Positions 44,426 through 52,161 are shown, counted from the first letter of the stretch. The stretch is DNA of 64,000 bases from Streptomyces roseolilacinus (GCF_014649335.1 NZ_BMSV01000012.1:124001-188000), one strand, 5' to 3'. Notes: a model not told the origin generated them from the letters alone. Translations and numbers: made by a program.

Positions 44426-45412
44426 TCACGCGGTCCGCAGCCGCGGCAGGACGTCCGTGCCGTACGCCTCGATGGCGCGCAGCGCGTCCGCCTGCGGCAT
44501 GCCGGGCGGCTGGACGCGCAGGACGACGCCGTCCGCGCCCATCGCCGCGTAGTGGCCGAGCCGGTCGGCGCACTCCTCGGGCGAGCCGATCACCGACCGG
44601 GCCGCGACGTCCTCCCACTCCTGCGCGTACCGCTCCGCGTCCGCCGAGGTGCGCTTCCAGTCACCGTACGCGTCGTACAGGCCGCGCAGCGGCTCCTCCA
44701 GCGCGGCCCGCGCCAGCTGCGTGGTGGGCGCGCAGTAGCCCTCGCGGCAGACGATGACCTCCGCGCCCAGACTGGCCGCGCCCCGCGGGTACGCCAGGTA
44801 CTCGGCGATCTTGCCGGGCAGCTCCGCGTCCAGCTCGTTGAACGACGTCGTCCAGCCGTCGCACATCCGCGCCGTCCGCTCCAGCGCGGCGGACACCCGC
44901 CCGCCGTTCCAGATCCGCGGGCGCGGGCTCTGCACCGGGCGGGGGGAGAGGAACGCCCCGTCCAGGGAGGTGAAGCGGCCCTCGTGGTCGACCTCGTCCT
45001 CGGTCCACAGCCGCGTCACCAGCTCCAGGCACTCCTCGAACCGCGGCACCCGCTCCTGCGGCCGGGTGCCGTACAGCGTGAACTCCTCGGGCCGGTAGCC
45101 GAGGACGAAGCCGGCCGTCAGCCGGCCGCCGGACAGCACGTCGACGTGGGCGAGGGTCTCCGCGAGCCACACCGGGTGGTACACGGGGGCGATCAGCCCG
45201 GCGGTGGCGAGGCCGATCCGCTCGGTGTGCGCCGCGAGGTACGCCAGCGACGTGACGGCCTCGTGGTAGCCGGGGCGGTGCAGGTGCCGCTCGCCGAGCA
45301 CCACCCAGGCGAAGCCCGCCTGCTCCGCCAGCCGCACCTGCTCCACCGCGTCGGCGAGCCGCGGCCGGTCGGCCTTGTCGGCGTACAGGTTGACGTAGAG
45401 GCCGAGGCGCAT
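44426..45412 (-). CDS. LLM class flavin-dependent oxidoreductase (luciferase-like)
   Basis: 328-aa (beta/alpha)8-barrel of the bacterial luciferase family using FMNH2 or F420. Signatures: RLGLYVNLYADKADR, EQAGFAWVVLGERHLHRPGYHEA, RIGLATAGLIAPVYHPVWLAETLAHVDVLSGGRL, GFVLGYRPEEF, and VIGSPEECADRLGHYAAMGADGVVLRVQPPG at the C-terminus. The ATG at 45412 has GGAAGGA upstream. Divergent from the DapA-family gene across an 88-bp region with a perfect operator, so it belongs to the cluster regulon. Substrate unknown. Confidence 0.92.
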   Translation of the reverse strand: MRLGLYVNLYADKADRPRLADAVEQVRLAEQAGFAWVVLGERHLHRPGYHEAVTSLAYLAAHTERIGLATAGLIAPVYHPVWLAETLAHVDVLSGGRLTAGFVLGYRPEEFTLYGTRPQERVPRFEECLELVTRLWTEDEVDHEGRFTSLDGAFLSPRPVQSPRPRIWNGGRVSAALERTARMCDGWTTSFNELDAELPGKIAEYLAYPRGAASLGAEVIVCREGYCAPTTQLARAALEEPLRGLYDAYGDWKRTSADAERYAQEWEDVAARSVIGSPEECADRLGHYAAMGADGVVLRVQPPGMPQADALRAIEAYGTDVLPRLRTA

Positions 45413-45426
45413 GGCACCGGTTCCTT

Positions 45427-45450
45427 CCTTTACGGTCCGGGCCGTAAAGG
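45427..45450. promoter_or_regulatory. Operator site 3 (divergent LLM / DapA-family promoters)
   Basis: CCTTTACGG (45427-45435), TCCGGG, CCGTAAAGG (45442-45450): perfect 9-bp arms. It shares the core CGGTCCGGGCCG with the reverse complement of site 2. A plus-strand -10 candidate TAGCGT lies at 45452-45457, with TTTACG (45429-45434) 17 nt upstream inside the operator. Confidence 0.75.
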
Positions 45451-45500
45451 CTAGCGTGAACGCGCACCGTGGCGACAGACCGTCAGACAGGGGGCCGTCC

Positions 45501-46478
45501 ATGTCCGCTACCGAGGAACTCGCCGGGCGACTGCGCGGCACCGTCCTGCCCGCCGTGCTCACCCCCATGGACGCCTCCGGGGCCGTCGCCCTGCCGGCCC
45601 TGCGCCGTTACGCCGAGCGGATCGCCGCCGAACGGGTCGGCGGCGTCGCCGTGTGGGCGCACACCGGGCGGGGGCTGCACCTGACGGCGGCCGACCGGCG
45701 GCGGGTGCTGGCGCTGTGGCGGGAGACCGTGGACGTCCCGGTCGTCGCCGGGGCGGGCGTACCGCGCGCGCTGCGGGGCGCCTCCCTGGAGGACGCCGAG
45801 GACGCCGCGGTCGCGATGGCGGCGGAGGCCGCCGAACTGGGCGCCGACGCCGTGATGGTGTACCCGGTGGCCCGTCACCACGGGCTGCCCGACGCGGTGG
45901 AGCGGGCCGTGCGGCTCCACGAGCGGGTGGCGCGGGCGAGCGGGCTGCCCGTGTTCGGCTTCTTCCTCCACGCGGAGGCGGGCGGCTACCCGTACTCCCC
46001 GGAGCTGATCCGGCGGCTGCTGGACCTGCCGTCGGCGGCCGGCATCAAGATCGCCACGCTGGACCGGGCGGTGGACTGCCAGGACGCCGTCCGGGCGGCG
46101 GAACGGAGCCGCGCGCTGATCGTGACCGGCGAGGACCGCATGTTCGGCCCGTCGCTGATGTGGGGGGCCGACACGGCGCTGGTCGGCATCGCCGCCGCCC
46201 GCGCGGGCCTGACCGCCGCCGTGCTCGACGCGTGGACGGCCGGGGACGCCGCCGGGTTCCTCCGGGCGTCGGGGCGGTTGGACCGGTTCGCCGAGGTCAC
46301 GTTCCACGCCCCCATCGAGGGCTACGTGCAGCGGATGCTGTGGGCCGCCGTGTGGGAGGGCGCGATCCCGGAGGAGGCCGCCTTCGACCCGTACGGGCCG
46401 CCGCTGCCGGACGCCGAGCGGCGCGCCGTCGTCACCTGCCTGGAGCGGCTGGCCGAGGAGGACGACGCCGCCGCCTGA
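45501..46478 (+). CDS. DapA/NanA family (class I aldolase-type) lyase
   Basis: 325 aa, slightly longer than dihydrodipicolinate synthase. Schiff-base lysine Lys183 in AAGIKIATLD and the catalytic-type Tyr121 in VMVYPVARHH. The family glycine motif is altered to WAHTGRGLHLT (usually GTTGE), so this is not the lysine-pathway enzyme. Members include 2-keto-3-deoxy sugar-acid aldolases and sialic acid lyases. The start at ATG 45501 is preceded by CAGGGGG. Placed beside an enolase-superfamily enzyme, it could cleave a 2-keto-3-deoxy product, a known pathway pairing. Confidence 0.88.
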   Translation: MSATEELAGRLRGTVLPAVLTPMDASGAVALPALRRYAERIAAERVGGVAVWAHTGRGLHLTAADRRRVLALWRETVDVPVVAGAGVPRALRGASLEDAEDAAVAMAAEAAELGADAVMVYPVARHHGLPDAVERAVRLHERVARASGLPVFGFFLHAEAGGYPYSPELIRRLLDLPSAAGIKIATLDRAVDCQDAVRAAERSRALIVTGEDRMFGPSLMWGADTALVGIAAARAGLTAAVLDAWTAGDAAGFLRASGRLDRFAEVTFHAPIEGYVQRMLWAAVWEGAIPEEAAFDPYGPPLPDAERRAVVTCLERLAEEDDAAA

Positions 46479-46491
46479 CCCCCGCGCGGCC

Positions 46492-47628
46492 TCACCCCGC
46501 CGCCGCCCGCTGGTGGGCGCGGCGCAGGGCGCGGGCGATCCGGTCCACGTGGTCCGGCGTGTACGCCTCGTTCCAGGGCAGCGCCAGCAGCGTGCGGCCG
46601 ATCAGCTCCTCGGCGCGCGGGCACAGCCCCGGGCGGCCGCCCGGCACCGCCGGGTTGGCGTACAGCGGGCGCTCCAGGTAGCCGGGCAGCGCCGGCACGC
46701 CCTGGGCCGCGAGCTCCTCCGCCCAGCGGGCGTTGTCGCCGACCAGCAGCGGGAACATCCACCACGCGTGCCCCGCCGGCCGCCCGGCGAGCGCCACCCC
46801 GTCCAGCCCCTCCAGCGCGGCGAGCAGCCGCCCGGCCGCCTCGCGCCGGGCCCGTACGACGCCCCCCACCTTGCGCAGCTGGGCCCGCGCCACGGCCGCG
46901 ACCAGCTCCGGCATCCGGTAGTTGAGCCCCATCTCGCGGTGGATGCGCCCCTCCGAGCGGTCCCAGCCCTTGTCCATGAACAGCCGCATCCGCCGGGCCC
47001 GCTCCGGGTCGCCCGTCACGACGAGGCCGCCGTCGCCCGCCGTGATGTGCTTGAACTGCTGGAGGCTGAGGCAGGCGACGTCGCCGACCGTGCCGAGCAG
47101 CCGCCCCGACGCGTCCTCGCCCAGCCACGCCTGCGCGCAGTCCTCGACCAGCGGCAGCCCGTGCCGGTCGCACACCTCCCGCAGCCGCGCCACGTCCGCC
47201 GCCCCGCCGAACAGGTGCACGGCGATCACGGCCTTCGTCCGGGGCGTGATCGCGGCCTCCACGGCGTCCGGGTCCAGGTTGCCGTCCCCGGCGCGCACGT
47301 CCGCGAACACCGGCCGCGCGCCCTGCGCCAGGACCGGCGCGACCGTGCCGAAGTCCGAGACGGGCGTCGTGACCACCTCGTCGCCCGGACCGACCCCGCA
47401 CGCCGCGACCGCCAGGTGCAGCGCCGCCGTGCCGGAACTGCACGCCACCGCGTGCGGCCGGCCGTACAGCGCCGCCGTCTCGGCCTCCAGCGACCGCGCC
47501 TCGGTGCCGAACGCGCTGCACAGCACCGCCGAGTCCAGGACCCGCAGCACCGCCGCGCGCTCCTCCTCGCCGATCGTCCGGCCGAGCGGCCCGAGCACCG
47601 TGGGCAGGGGGGTTTCCCGTTCGGGCAT
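46492..47628 (-). CDS. DegT/DnrJ/EryC1/StrS family PLP aminotransferase
   Basis: 378 aa. PLP lysine Lys193 in LSLQQFKHITAGDGG, Asp163 in VEDCAQAWLGE, and cofactor-phosphate region CSSGTAALHLAVAA. The QQFK...TAGDGG form is closer to cyclitol/AHBA-type aminotransferases (StsC, RifK group) than to perosamine synthases with SFFGNK. Enzymes of this family interconvert keto and amino groups on sugars or inososes, usually biosynthetically. Here it sits in a catabolic-looking cluster and might remove or install an amino group. Divergent from the regulator across operator site 4; converges with the lyase gene with a 13-bp gap. Confidence 0.9.
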   Translation of the reverse strand: MPERETPLPTVLGPLGRTIGEEERAAVLRVLDSAVLCSAFGTEARSLEAETAALYGRPHAVACSSGTAALHLAVAACGVGPGDEVVTTPVSDFGTVAPVLAQGARPVFADVRAGDGNLDPDAVEAAITPRTKAVIAVHLFGGAADVARLREVCDRHGLPLVEDCAQAWLGEDASGRLLGTVGDVACLSLQQFKHITAGDGGLVVTGDPERARRMRLFMDKGWDRSEGRIHREMGLNYRMPELVAAVARAQLRKVGGVVRARREAAGRLLAALEGLDGVALAGRPAGHAWWMFPLLVGDNARWAEELAAQGVPALPGYLERPLYANPAVPGGRPGLCPRAEELIGRTLLALPWNEAYTPDHVDRIARALRRAHQRAAAG

Positions 47629-47656
47629 CGGGTTACTATCCTTCCGCCAGACACGC

Positions 47657-47678
47657 GATTATGGTCTGGGCCGAAATT
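47657..47678. promoter_or_regulatory. Operator site 4 (divergent aminotransferase / regulator promoters)
   Basis: GATTATGG-TCTGGG-CCGAAATT. Less symmetric than sites 2 and 3 but with the same 6-bp spacer and TCYGGG core. Located between the divergent aminotransferase and regulator genes, it implies autoregulation. Confidence 0.55.
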
Positions 47679-47757
47679 AGGGCCCCTCGTGGACGGGCGT
47701 CAACCAGCCCCGCGGGAGCACTCCGCACCACTACGGAAGACGAACGGAGACCGGCCG

Positions 47758-48987
47758 ATGGCGCTCACGGTCGGCGTGATAGGCCCCGAGGACCTGGTGG
47801 ACAGGGTCGTCGCGGTCGGCGGCGAGGCCGGGTCCGCCCGGCTGCGCGCCCTGCCCTACCGGCACGAGGACGAGACGCCCGACGTGGTCCGCGACGCGGG
47901 ACCCCGCGTCGACGCCCTGCTGTTCACCGGCGTCGTCCCGTACACCCTCGCGGCCGGCGCGGGCCTGGTCGACCGGCCCGCCATGTACGTCCCGTACAGC
48001 GGCGCGACGCTGCTGCGGGCGCTCGTCGAACTGCTCCGGCTGGGCCACGACGTGTCCCGCATCTCCATCGACACGCTCGGCCGCGCCGACGTGACGGAGA
48101 CGCTCGTCGAGGCCAGGCTGCCCACCGACCACGTCCGCGTCCTGCCCTACCGGCCCGGCCTCACCTCCCAGGACCTCGTCGACTTCCACCTCGCCGCGCA
48201 CGACCGGCACCGCACCACCGTCGCCCTCACCTGCCTGGGCTCCGCCTACCACCAGCTGGAGCACCGCCTCCCCGCCGTACGGCTCGCCCCGTCCCGCCAC
48301 TCCATACGCGCGACCCTCCAGGCGCTCGTCCTCGCCACCACCGGCGCGCACAGCGGCGACGCCCAGGTCGCCCTCGGCATCGTCGACCTGCCGGCCGCCG
48401 ACGAGGAACTCGCCGCGGACCTCGCCGTCCTGGGCGGCAGCCTCGCCGGGCTGCCGGACGGCAGCCGCCTGGCGGTGACCACGCGGGGCGCGCTGGAGAA
48501 GGCCACCGACCAGTTCACCCGCTTGCCGTTCCTCGACGGGCTCGCCGCCCGGCACGGCTCCGCCCACGTCGGCTTCGGCCTCGGCCGGACCGCCGCCGAG
48601 GCGGAGGCCCTGGCCCGGCGGGCCGTGAACCGGGCCCGCTCCGTCGGACCGGTCGCCGGCGTCGTCTGCATGAAGGACGACGTCGACATCGTCATCGCCC
48701 ACGACACGGAGGGCGACGTCCGGCCCGCCGCCGAGGAGAGCACCGGACTGCTCGCCCGACGCGCCGGCCTCAACCCGCAGACCCTGGAGCGGCTGCGGGA
48801 GCTGGTCGCCGCCGAGGAGGAGCCCGGCATCACCGCGCACCGCGTCGCCGAGCACCTCGACGTCCAGCAGCGCACCGCCCGGCGCATCCTCAAGCGCCTG
48901 GAGCGCGCCGGGGTCGCCGTCCCCGTCGGCAGCCGGCAGGAAGGACGCACCGGCCGCCCGCCCATCGTCTACCGAGTACGTCTGTAG
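47758..48987 (+). CDS. Uncharacterised one-component regulator: sensor, degenerate GGDEF/GCH III-like domain, winged helix
   Basis: 409 aa. Residues 1-210 look like a Rossmann or periplasmic-binding-like sensor (LTVGVIGPEDLVDRVVAVG; ALLFTGVVPYTLA; YVPYSGATLLRALVELL). Residues about 215-325 contain AHVGFGLGRTAAEAEALARRAVNRA, the pattern of degenerate GGDEF or GTP-cyclohydrolase-III-like modules, with no GGDEF catalytic signature. Residues 335-409 are a winged helix: ITAHRVAEHLDVQQRTARRILKRLERAG and GRPPIVYRVRL. The ATG at 47758 has ACGGAGA about 8 nt upstream. It is the only regulator among genes 39.2-50.3 kb and is flanked by operator site 4. Domain naming is my reading of patterns, not a search. 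Confidence 0.75.
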   Translation: MALTVGVIGPEDLVDRVVAVGGEAGSARLRALPYRHEDETPDVVRDAGPRVDALLFTGVVPYTLAAGAGLVDRPAMYVPYSGATLLRALVELLRLGHDVSRISIDTLGRADVTETLVEARLPTDHVRVLPYRPGLTSQDLVDFHLAAHDRHRTTVALTCLGSAYHQLEHRLPAVRLAPSRHSIRATLQALVLATTGAHSGDAQVALGIVDLPAADEELAADLAVLGGSLAGLPDGSRLAVTTRGALEKATDQFTRLPFLDGLAARHGSAHVGFGLGRTAAEAEALARRAVNRARSVGPVAGVVCMKDDVDIVIAHDTEGDVRPAAEESTGLLARRAGLNPQTLERLRELVAAEEEPGITAHRVAEHLDVQQRTARRILKRLERAGVAVPVGSRQEGRTGRPPIVYRVRL

Positions 48988-48990
48988 GGA

Positions 48991-49154
48991 GTGTCTTCGA
49001 AGTGGCGTCGTTCGCCCGCAGGGCGGGCCGGGCGGCGTCTGGTGCGTGCGATCGCAAGGCGGAGGAGGGAGCCACTGCGGAGCATTGGCGACCGACGACA
49101 ACGCGGCGAGCGTGCGTGCCAGGCGTCGGTCGGCAGACGGGACTTCGAAGACAC
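48991..49154 (+). mobile_element. MITE-like element with structured RNA potential
   Basis: Non-coding 164-bp segment bounded by perfect 13-bp inverted repeats GTGTCTTCGAAGT (48991-49003) and ACTTCGAAGACAC (49142-49154), similarity continuing a few bases inward. It lies 3 nt after the regulator stop and 54 nt before the MLE-type gene. Inside, 49034-49050 and 49111-49127 can pair over 17 consecutive positions, 11 Watson-Crick and 6 G-U, only on the + strand RNA; after one mismatch, 49052-49055 pairs with 49106-49109. TTCGAAG-ended repeats of this kind are, as I recall, dispersed in Streptomyces genomes. No transposase is encoded. Confidence 0.6.
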
Positions 49155-49208
49155 GACCTAGGCCCGACGCCCCGACCGGCGGCGGGGGCCGCGACCCGGA
49201 GGAGCCGC

Positions 49209-50306
49209 GTGAAGATCGACTCGATTCGCAGCCATGTCGTCCAGGCCCCCTACCGACGCCCCTTCGCCATCAGCAGCGGGACCAGCCCCGCCCTCGTCAG
49301 CCTCGTCGTCGAGGTGCGCGCCGACGACGGCGTCACCGGCTACGGCGAGGCGTCGCCCATGACCGCGTACACGGGGGAGACCCTCGACGGGCTGCGCGCC
49401 GCGCTCACCGGCCACGTCGCCCCCGCCCTCCTCGGCCGCGACCCGCGCGACCTCGCCGGCGCCCACGCCGCCATGGACGCGGCGATCCGCGGCCAGCACC
49501 TGGCCAAGGCCGCCCTCGACCTCGCCCTGCACGACCTCGCCGGCCGCGCCGCCGGCTGGCCCGTCCACCTGCTCCTGGGCGGGCGGCTGCGCACCGAGGT
49601 GCCCACCACCTGGGTGGTCGGCCTCGGCACGCCGGAGGAGATGACCAAGGAGGCCGCCGAGTACGCCGCGCGCGGCTTCACCCACGTCAAGGTCAAGGGC
49701 GGCGAGGACCCGGACCGCGACGTCGCGCTGGTCCGGGCCGTCCGCGCCGCCGTCCCGGACGGCGTTGAGCTCTCCCTCGACGCCAACGAGGGCTACGACC
49801 CGTCCACCGCCGCCCGCACCGTGGCGCGGCTCGGCGAGGAGGGCCTCGACCTGGTCGAGCAGCCGCTGCCGCGCTGGGACCTCGCCGGGATGGCCGCGCT
49901 GCGCGGCCGCGGCGGGCCCCGGGTGATGGCGGACGAGTCGCTGCAGTCGCTGCACGACGCCATGGAGATCGTCCGCCGCGGTGCCGCCGACGTCCTCAAC
50001 ATCAAGGTCCTCAAGGTGGGTGGACTGCACCGGGCCCGCCAGGTCGCCGCGCTCGCGGAGGCCGCCGGCCTCGCCGTGAAGATCGGCTCCATGCCGGAGC
50101 TGGGCGTCGCCACCCTCGCGGCCGCCCACCTCGCGGCCGCGCTGCCCCACGCCACCGTCCCCGCCGACCTCGTCGGGCCCCTGCTCGTCGACGACGAACC
50201 GCTCGCCCCGGCCGCCTTCGCCGGCACCGCGGACACCGGCCGGGTCGCCCTGCCGGACCTCCCCGGCCTCGGCCACCGGCTGACGAAGCTCCCCGGCCGC
50301 CCGTGA
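49209..50306 (+). CDS. Enolase superfamily enzyme, muconate-lactonizing (MLE) subgroup
   Basis: 365-aa metal-dependent epimerase, dehydratase or cycloisomerase. Catalytic residues: KxK pair Lys161/Lys163 (VKVKGG), metal ligands Asp191 (LDANEGY), Glu217 (VEQPLP) and Asp242 (MADES), and the second lysine in NIKVLKVGG (Lys266/Lys269). The N-terminal capping domain (1-120) sets substrate choice. The C-terminal SMPELGVATLAAAHLAAA resembles MLE or N-succinylamino-acid racemase types more than mandelate racemase; the DxD motif of dipeptide epimerases was not seen. The GTG at 49209 has GGAGG about 7 nt upstream. It is probably transcribed from the regulator promoter through the MITE. Confidence 0.9.
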   Translation: MKIDSIRSHVVQAPYRRPFAISSGTSPALVSLVVEVRADDGVTGYGEASPMTAYTGETLDGLRAALTGHVAPALLGRDPRDLAGAHAAMDAAIRGQHLAKAALDLALHDLAGRAAGWPVHLLLGGRLRTEVPTTWVVGLGTPEEMTKEAAEYAARGFTHVKVKGGEDPDRDVALVRAVRAAVPDGVELSLDANEGYDPSTAARTVARLGEEGLDLVEQPLPRWDLAGMAALRGRGGPRVMADESLQSLHDAMEIVRRGAADVLNIKVLKVGGLHRARQVAALAEAAGLAVKIGSMPELGVATLAAAHLAAALPHATVPADLVGPLLVDDEPLAPAAFAGTADTGRVALPDLPGLGHRLTKLPGRP

Positions 50307-50588
50307 CCGCCGCGGACCGGCCGCGCACGTCGTGATCCGTTGGCCCCGGGCCGGCCGAACGGAGCCGGCTCCGACTGGGCCAATGGTCCAGTGATCGGGG
50401 TCGCGGTTGAGCCACCGCCGCGGCGGATGCTTTTCTTGTCATATCCACGTATCAGCGGCGCCGCGCAGCGCCGGACGGCGACGAGGCCGGATCCGGACCG
50501 CGGTGCCTTCGTCGTGCATCCGGACGCCCACCACCCCCGGGCGCCTCCGCCGCCGACGAGAGCAACACAGGGGGGCGGTACCACCGTC
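50307..50588. other. Intergenic region before the FUSC gene
   Basis: 282 bp with two palindromes (50360-50373 and 50374-50392, listed separately) and an AT-richer stretch ATGCTTTTCTTGTCATATCC near 50427-50446 that may hold the promoter. No other element was recognised. Confidence 0.3.
50360..50392. promoter_or_regulatory. Two adjoining palindromes, possible operator
   Basis: CGGAGCCGGCTCCG (50360-50373) directly followed by ACTGGGCCA-A-TGGTCCAGT (50374-50392; one mismatch). The second could be a GntR-type operator; the first could alternatively be the terminator of the upstream gene. Confidence 0.4.
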
Positions 50589-52121
50589 ATGAAGAGGATC
50601 TTCGTGGCCCCGGACCCGGGGCGCCTCAGGCTGAGGAACGCGACCCGGGCCGTCCTCGGCATCGGACTCGCCGTCGCCGCCGCCGAGCTGGCCGGCCTGT
50701 CGCTGACCGCGTCCATCACCGGCGGACTCGCCGCGCTGCTCGCCCTCTTCACCGTCACCGACGGCACCGTCCGCGCCCAGCGCGTCACCACCGCGCTGCT
50801 GCCCGCCGCCGGATTCCCCGTGCTCGCCCTCGCCACCGTCCTGCGGGACCTGCCCCTCGGCCGGGACGCCGCGTTCCTCGCCGTGGTCTTCTGCGGCGTC
50901 TACGCCCGGCGCTGGGGGCCGCGCGGCCACGCGCTCGGCATCTTCGCGTTCATGCAGTTCTTCGTGGTGCAGTTCCTCCACGCCGCCCCGGCGCAGCTGC
51001 CCGAGCTGTACCTCGCCGCGGGCATCGCCCTGGTCGCGGCCGGCGCCGTGCGGTTCGTCCTGTGGCCGATCGAGCGCCGGACCCCGCCGGCCGCCGCGCC
51101 CGCGCCGCTGCCCGGGCGCGGGCTGGCCCGGCCGACCACCCGGCAGGCGTTCCAGACCACCGTCGCCTGCGCCTTCGCCCTGGCCGTGGGCCAGGTCCTC
51201 TCCGAGGAGCGCTGGTACTGGGCGGTGGGCACCACCTGGTGGATCTTCGTCAACACCGCGTCGCGCGGCGAGACCCTGGTCCGGGGCTTCCGCCGCGTCC
51301 TGGGCACCGTCGTCGGCATCCTCGCCGGGCTGGTGGTCGCCCTGCCGCTGCACGGCGCGCCCGCCCCGACGGCGGCCCTCGTCGCCGTGTGCGTCTTCGG
51401 CATCTTCTACACGGCCCCCGTCTCGTACAGCTGGATGATGCTCGCCGTGACGGTGATGGCCGGGCTCCTGTACGGGCTGCTCGGCGTGCTCACCCCGGGC
51501 CTGCTCGTCCTGCGGGCCGCCGAGACCGGGGTCGGCGCGCTGTTCGCGGCGCTCGCGGTGACCTTCGTCCTGCCGGTCACCACGCACGCCACCAACGACG
51601 CCTGGATCCAGCGGGCGCTGCTGGCCGTGCGCCGCTGCACCGCCGAGGCCGCCGAACGGCTCGCCGGCTCGCCCACCGCCGACCCGGCCCCGCACGCCGC
51701 CGAGCTGGAGGTGCTGCTGGGACGGGTACGGCTCGCCCTGGCGCCGCTCGTCCACCCGCTGAGCCCGTTCCGCGACCGCAAGGCCCGCGCCCGCCAGGTG
51801 CTCGCCCTGCTCGACGACTGCGCCCGCGAGGTGCGGGGGCTGGCCGCGGTGGCCGCCGACCCGGACGCCAGCCACGACGCCCGGCTCGCCGCGGCGTGCT
51901 GGCGGGTCGAGGCCGCCGTGGAGGCCCTGCTCACGCGCGAACGGGCCCGCGACGCGGCCGACCGCGAGACGGCCGCCGAGACCGCCGCCCCCGCCCCCGC
52001 GGCGTCCGAGCCGCTCCGGGCGGCGCCGGCGCTGGCGCACCTGCACGGCCTGGAACGGCTGCTCGCCGAGCTCGACGGACCGCTGCGCACGGCGCCCCGC
52101 TCCCCCCTGGTGCGTTCCTGA
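50589..52121 (+). CDS. FUSC family membrane protein (aromatic acid exporter-like)
   Basis: 510 aa. Two blocks of membrane segments (about 17-160 and 205-335) separated by a Pro-rich linker, then a cytoplasmic helical domain (about 345-500). The second block has the FUSC pattern: RQAFQTTVACAFALAVGQVLSEERWYWAVGTTWWIFVNTASRGETLVRGFRRVLGT in the usual order, with the R-G-x-R-x-GT element. Relatives (AaeB, YccS) export aromatic acids or other toxic anions. The ATG at 50589 follows AGGGGGG. No partner gene is obvious. Confidence 0.88.
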   Translation: MKRIFVAPDPGRLRLRNATRAVLGIGLAVAAAELAGLSLTASITGGLAALLALFTVTDGTVRAQRVTTALLPAAGFPVLALATVLRDLPLGRDAAFLAVVFCGVYARRWGPRGHALGIFAFMQFFVVQFLHAAPAQLPELYLAAGIALVAAGAVRFVLWPIERRTPPAAAPAPLPGRGLARPTTRQAFQTTVACAFALAVGQVLSEERWYWAVGTTWWIFVNTASRGETLVRGFRRVLGTVVGILAGLVVALPLHGAPAPTAALVAVCVFGIFYTAPVSYSWMMLAVTVMAGLLYGLLGVLTPGLLVLRAAETGVGALFAALAVTFVLPVTTHATNDAWIQRALLAVRRCTAEAAERLAGSPTADPAPHAAELEVLLGRVRLALAPLVHPLSPFRDRKARARQVLALLDDCAREVRGLAAVAADPDASHDARLAAACWRVEAAVEALLTRERARDAADRETAAETAAPAPAASEPLRAAPALAHLHGLERLLAELDGPLRTAPRSPLVRS

Positions 52122-52145
52122 CCCGACGCGCCCCCGCCTGACGGG

Positions 52146-52161
52146 CTTGGTCTAGACCGCA
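52146..52161. promoter_or_regulatory. DasR-like responsive element
   Basis: The core GGTCTAGACC (52149-52158) is a perfect 10-bp palindrome identical to the centre of the known 16-bp DasR consensus; outer positions match only partly. A -10-like TAGCGT lies at 52167-52172, so the site would overlap the -35 region of the promoter for the gene at 52215. Confidence 0.5.

Noticed and set aside
50374-50392. Considered as a DasR element
   Set aside because: Arms ACTGGGCCA/TGGTCCAGT have different spacing and lack the GGTCTAGACC core, unlike the site at 52146-52161.
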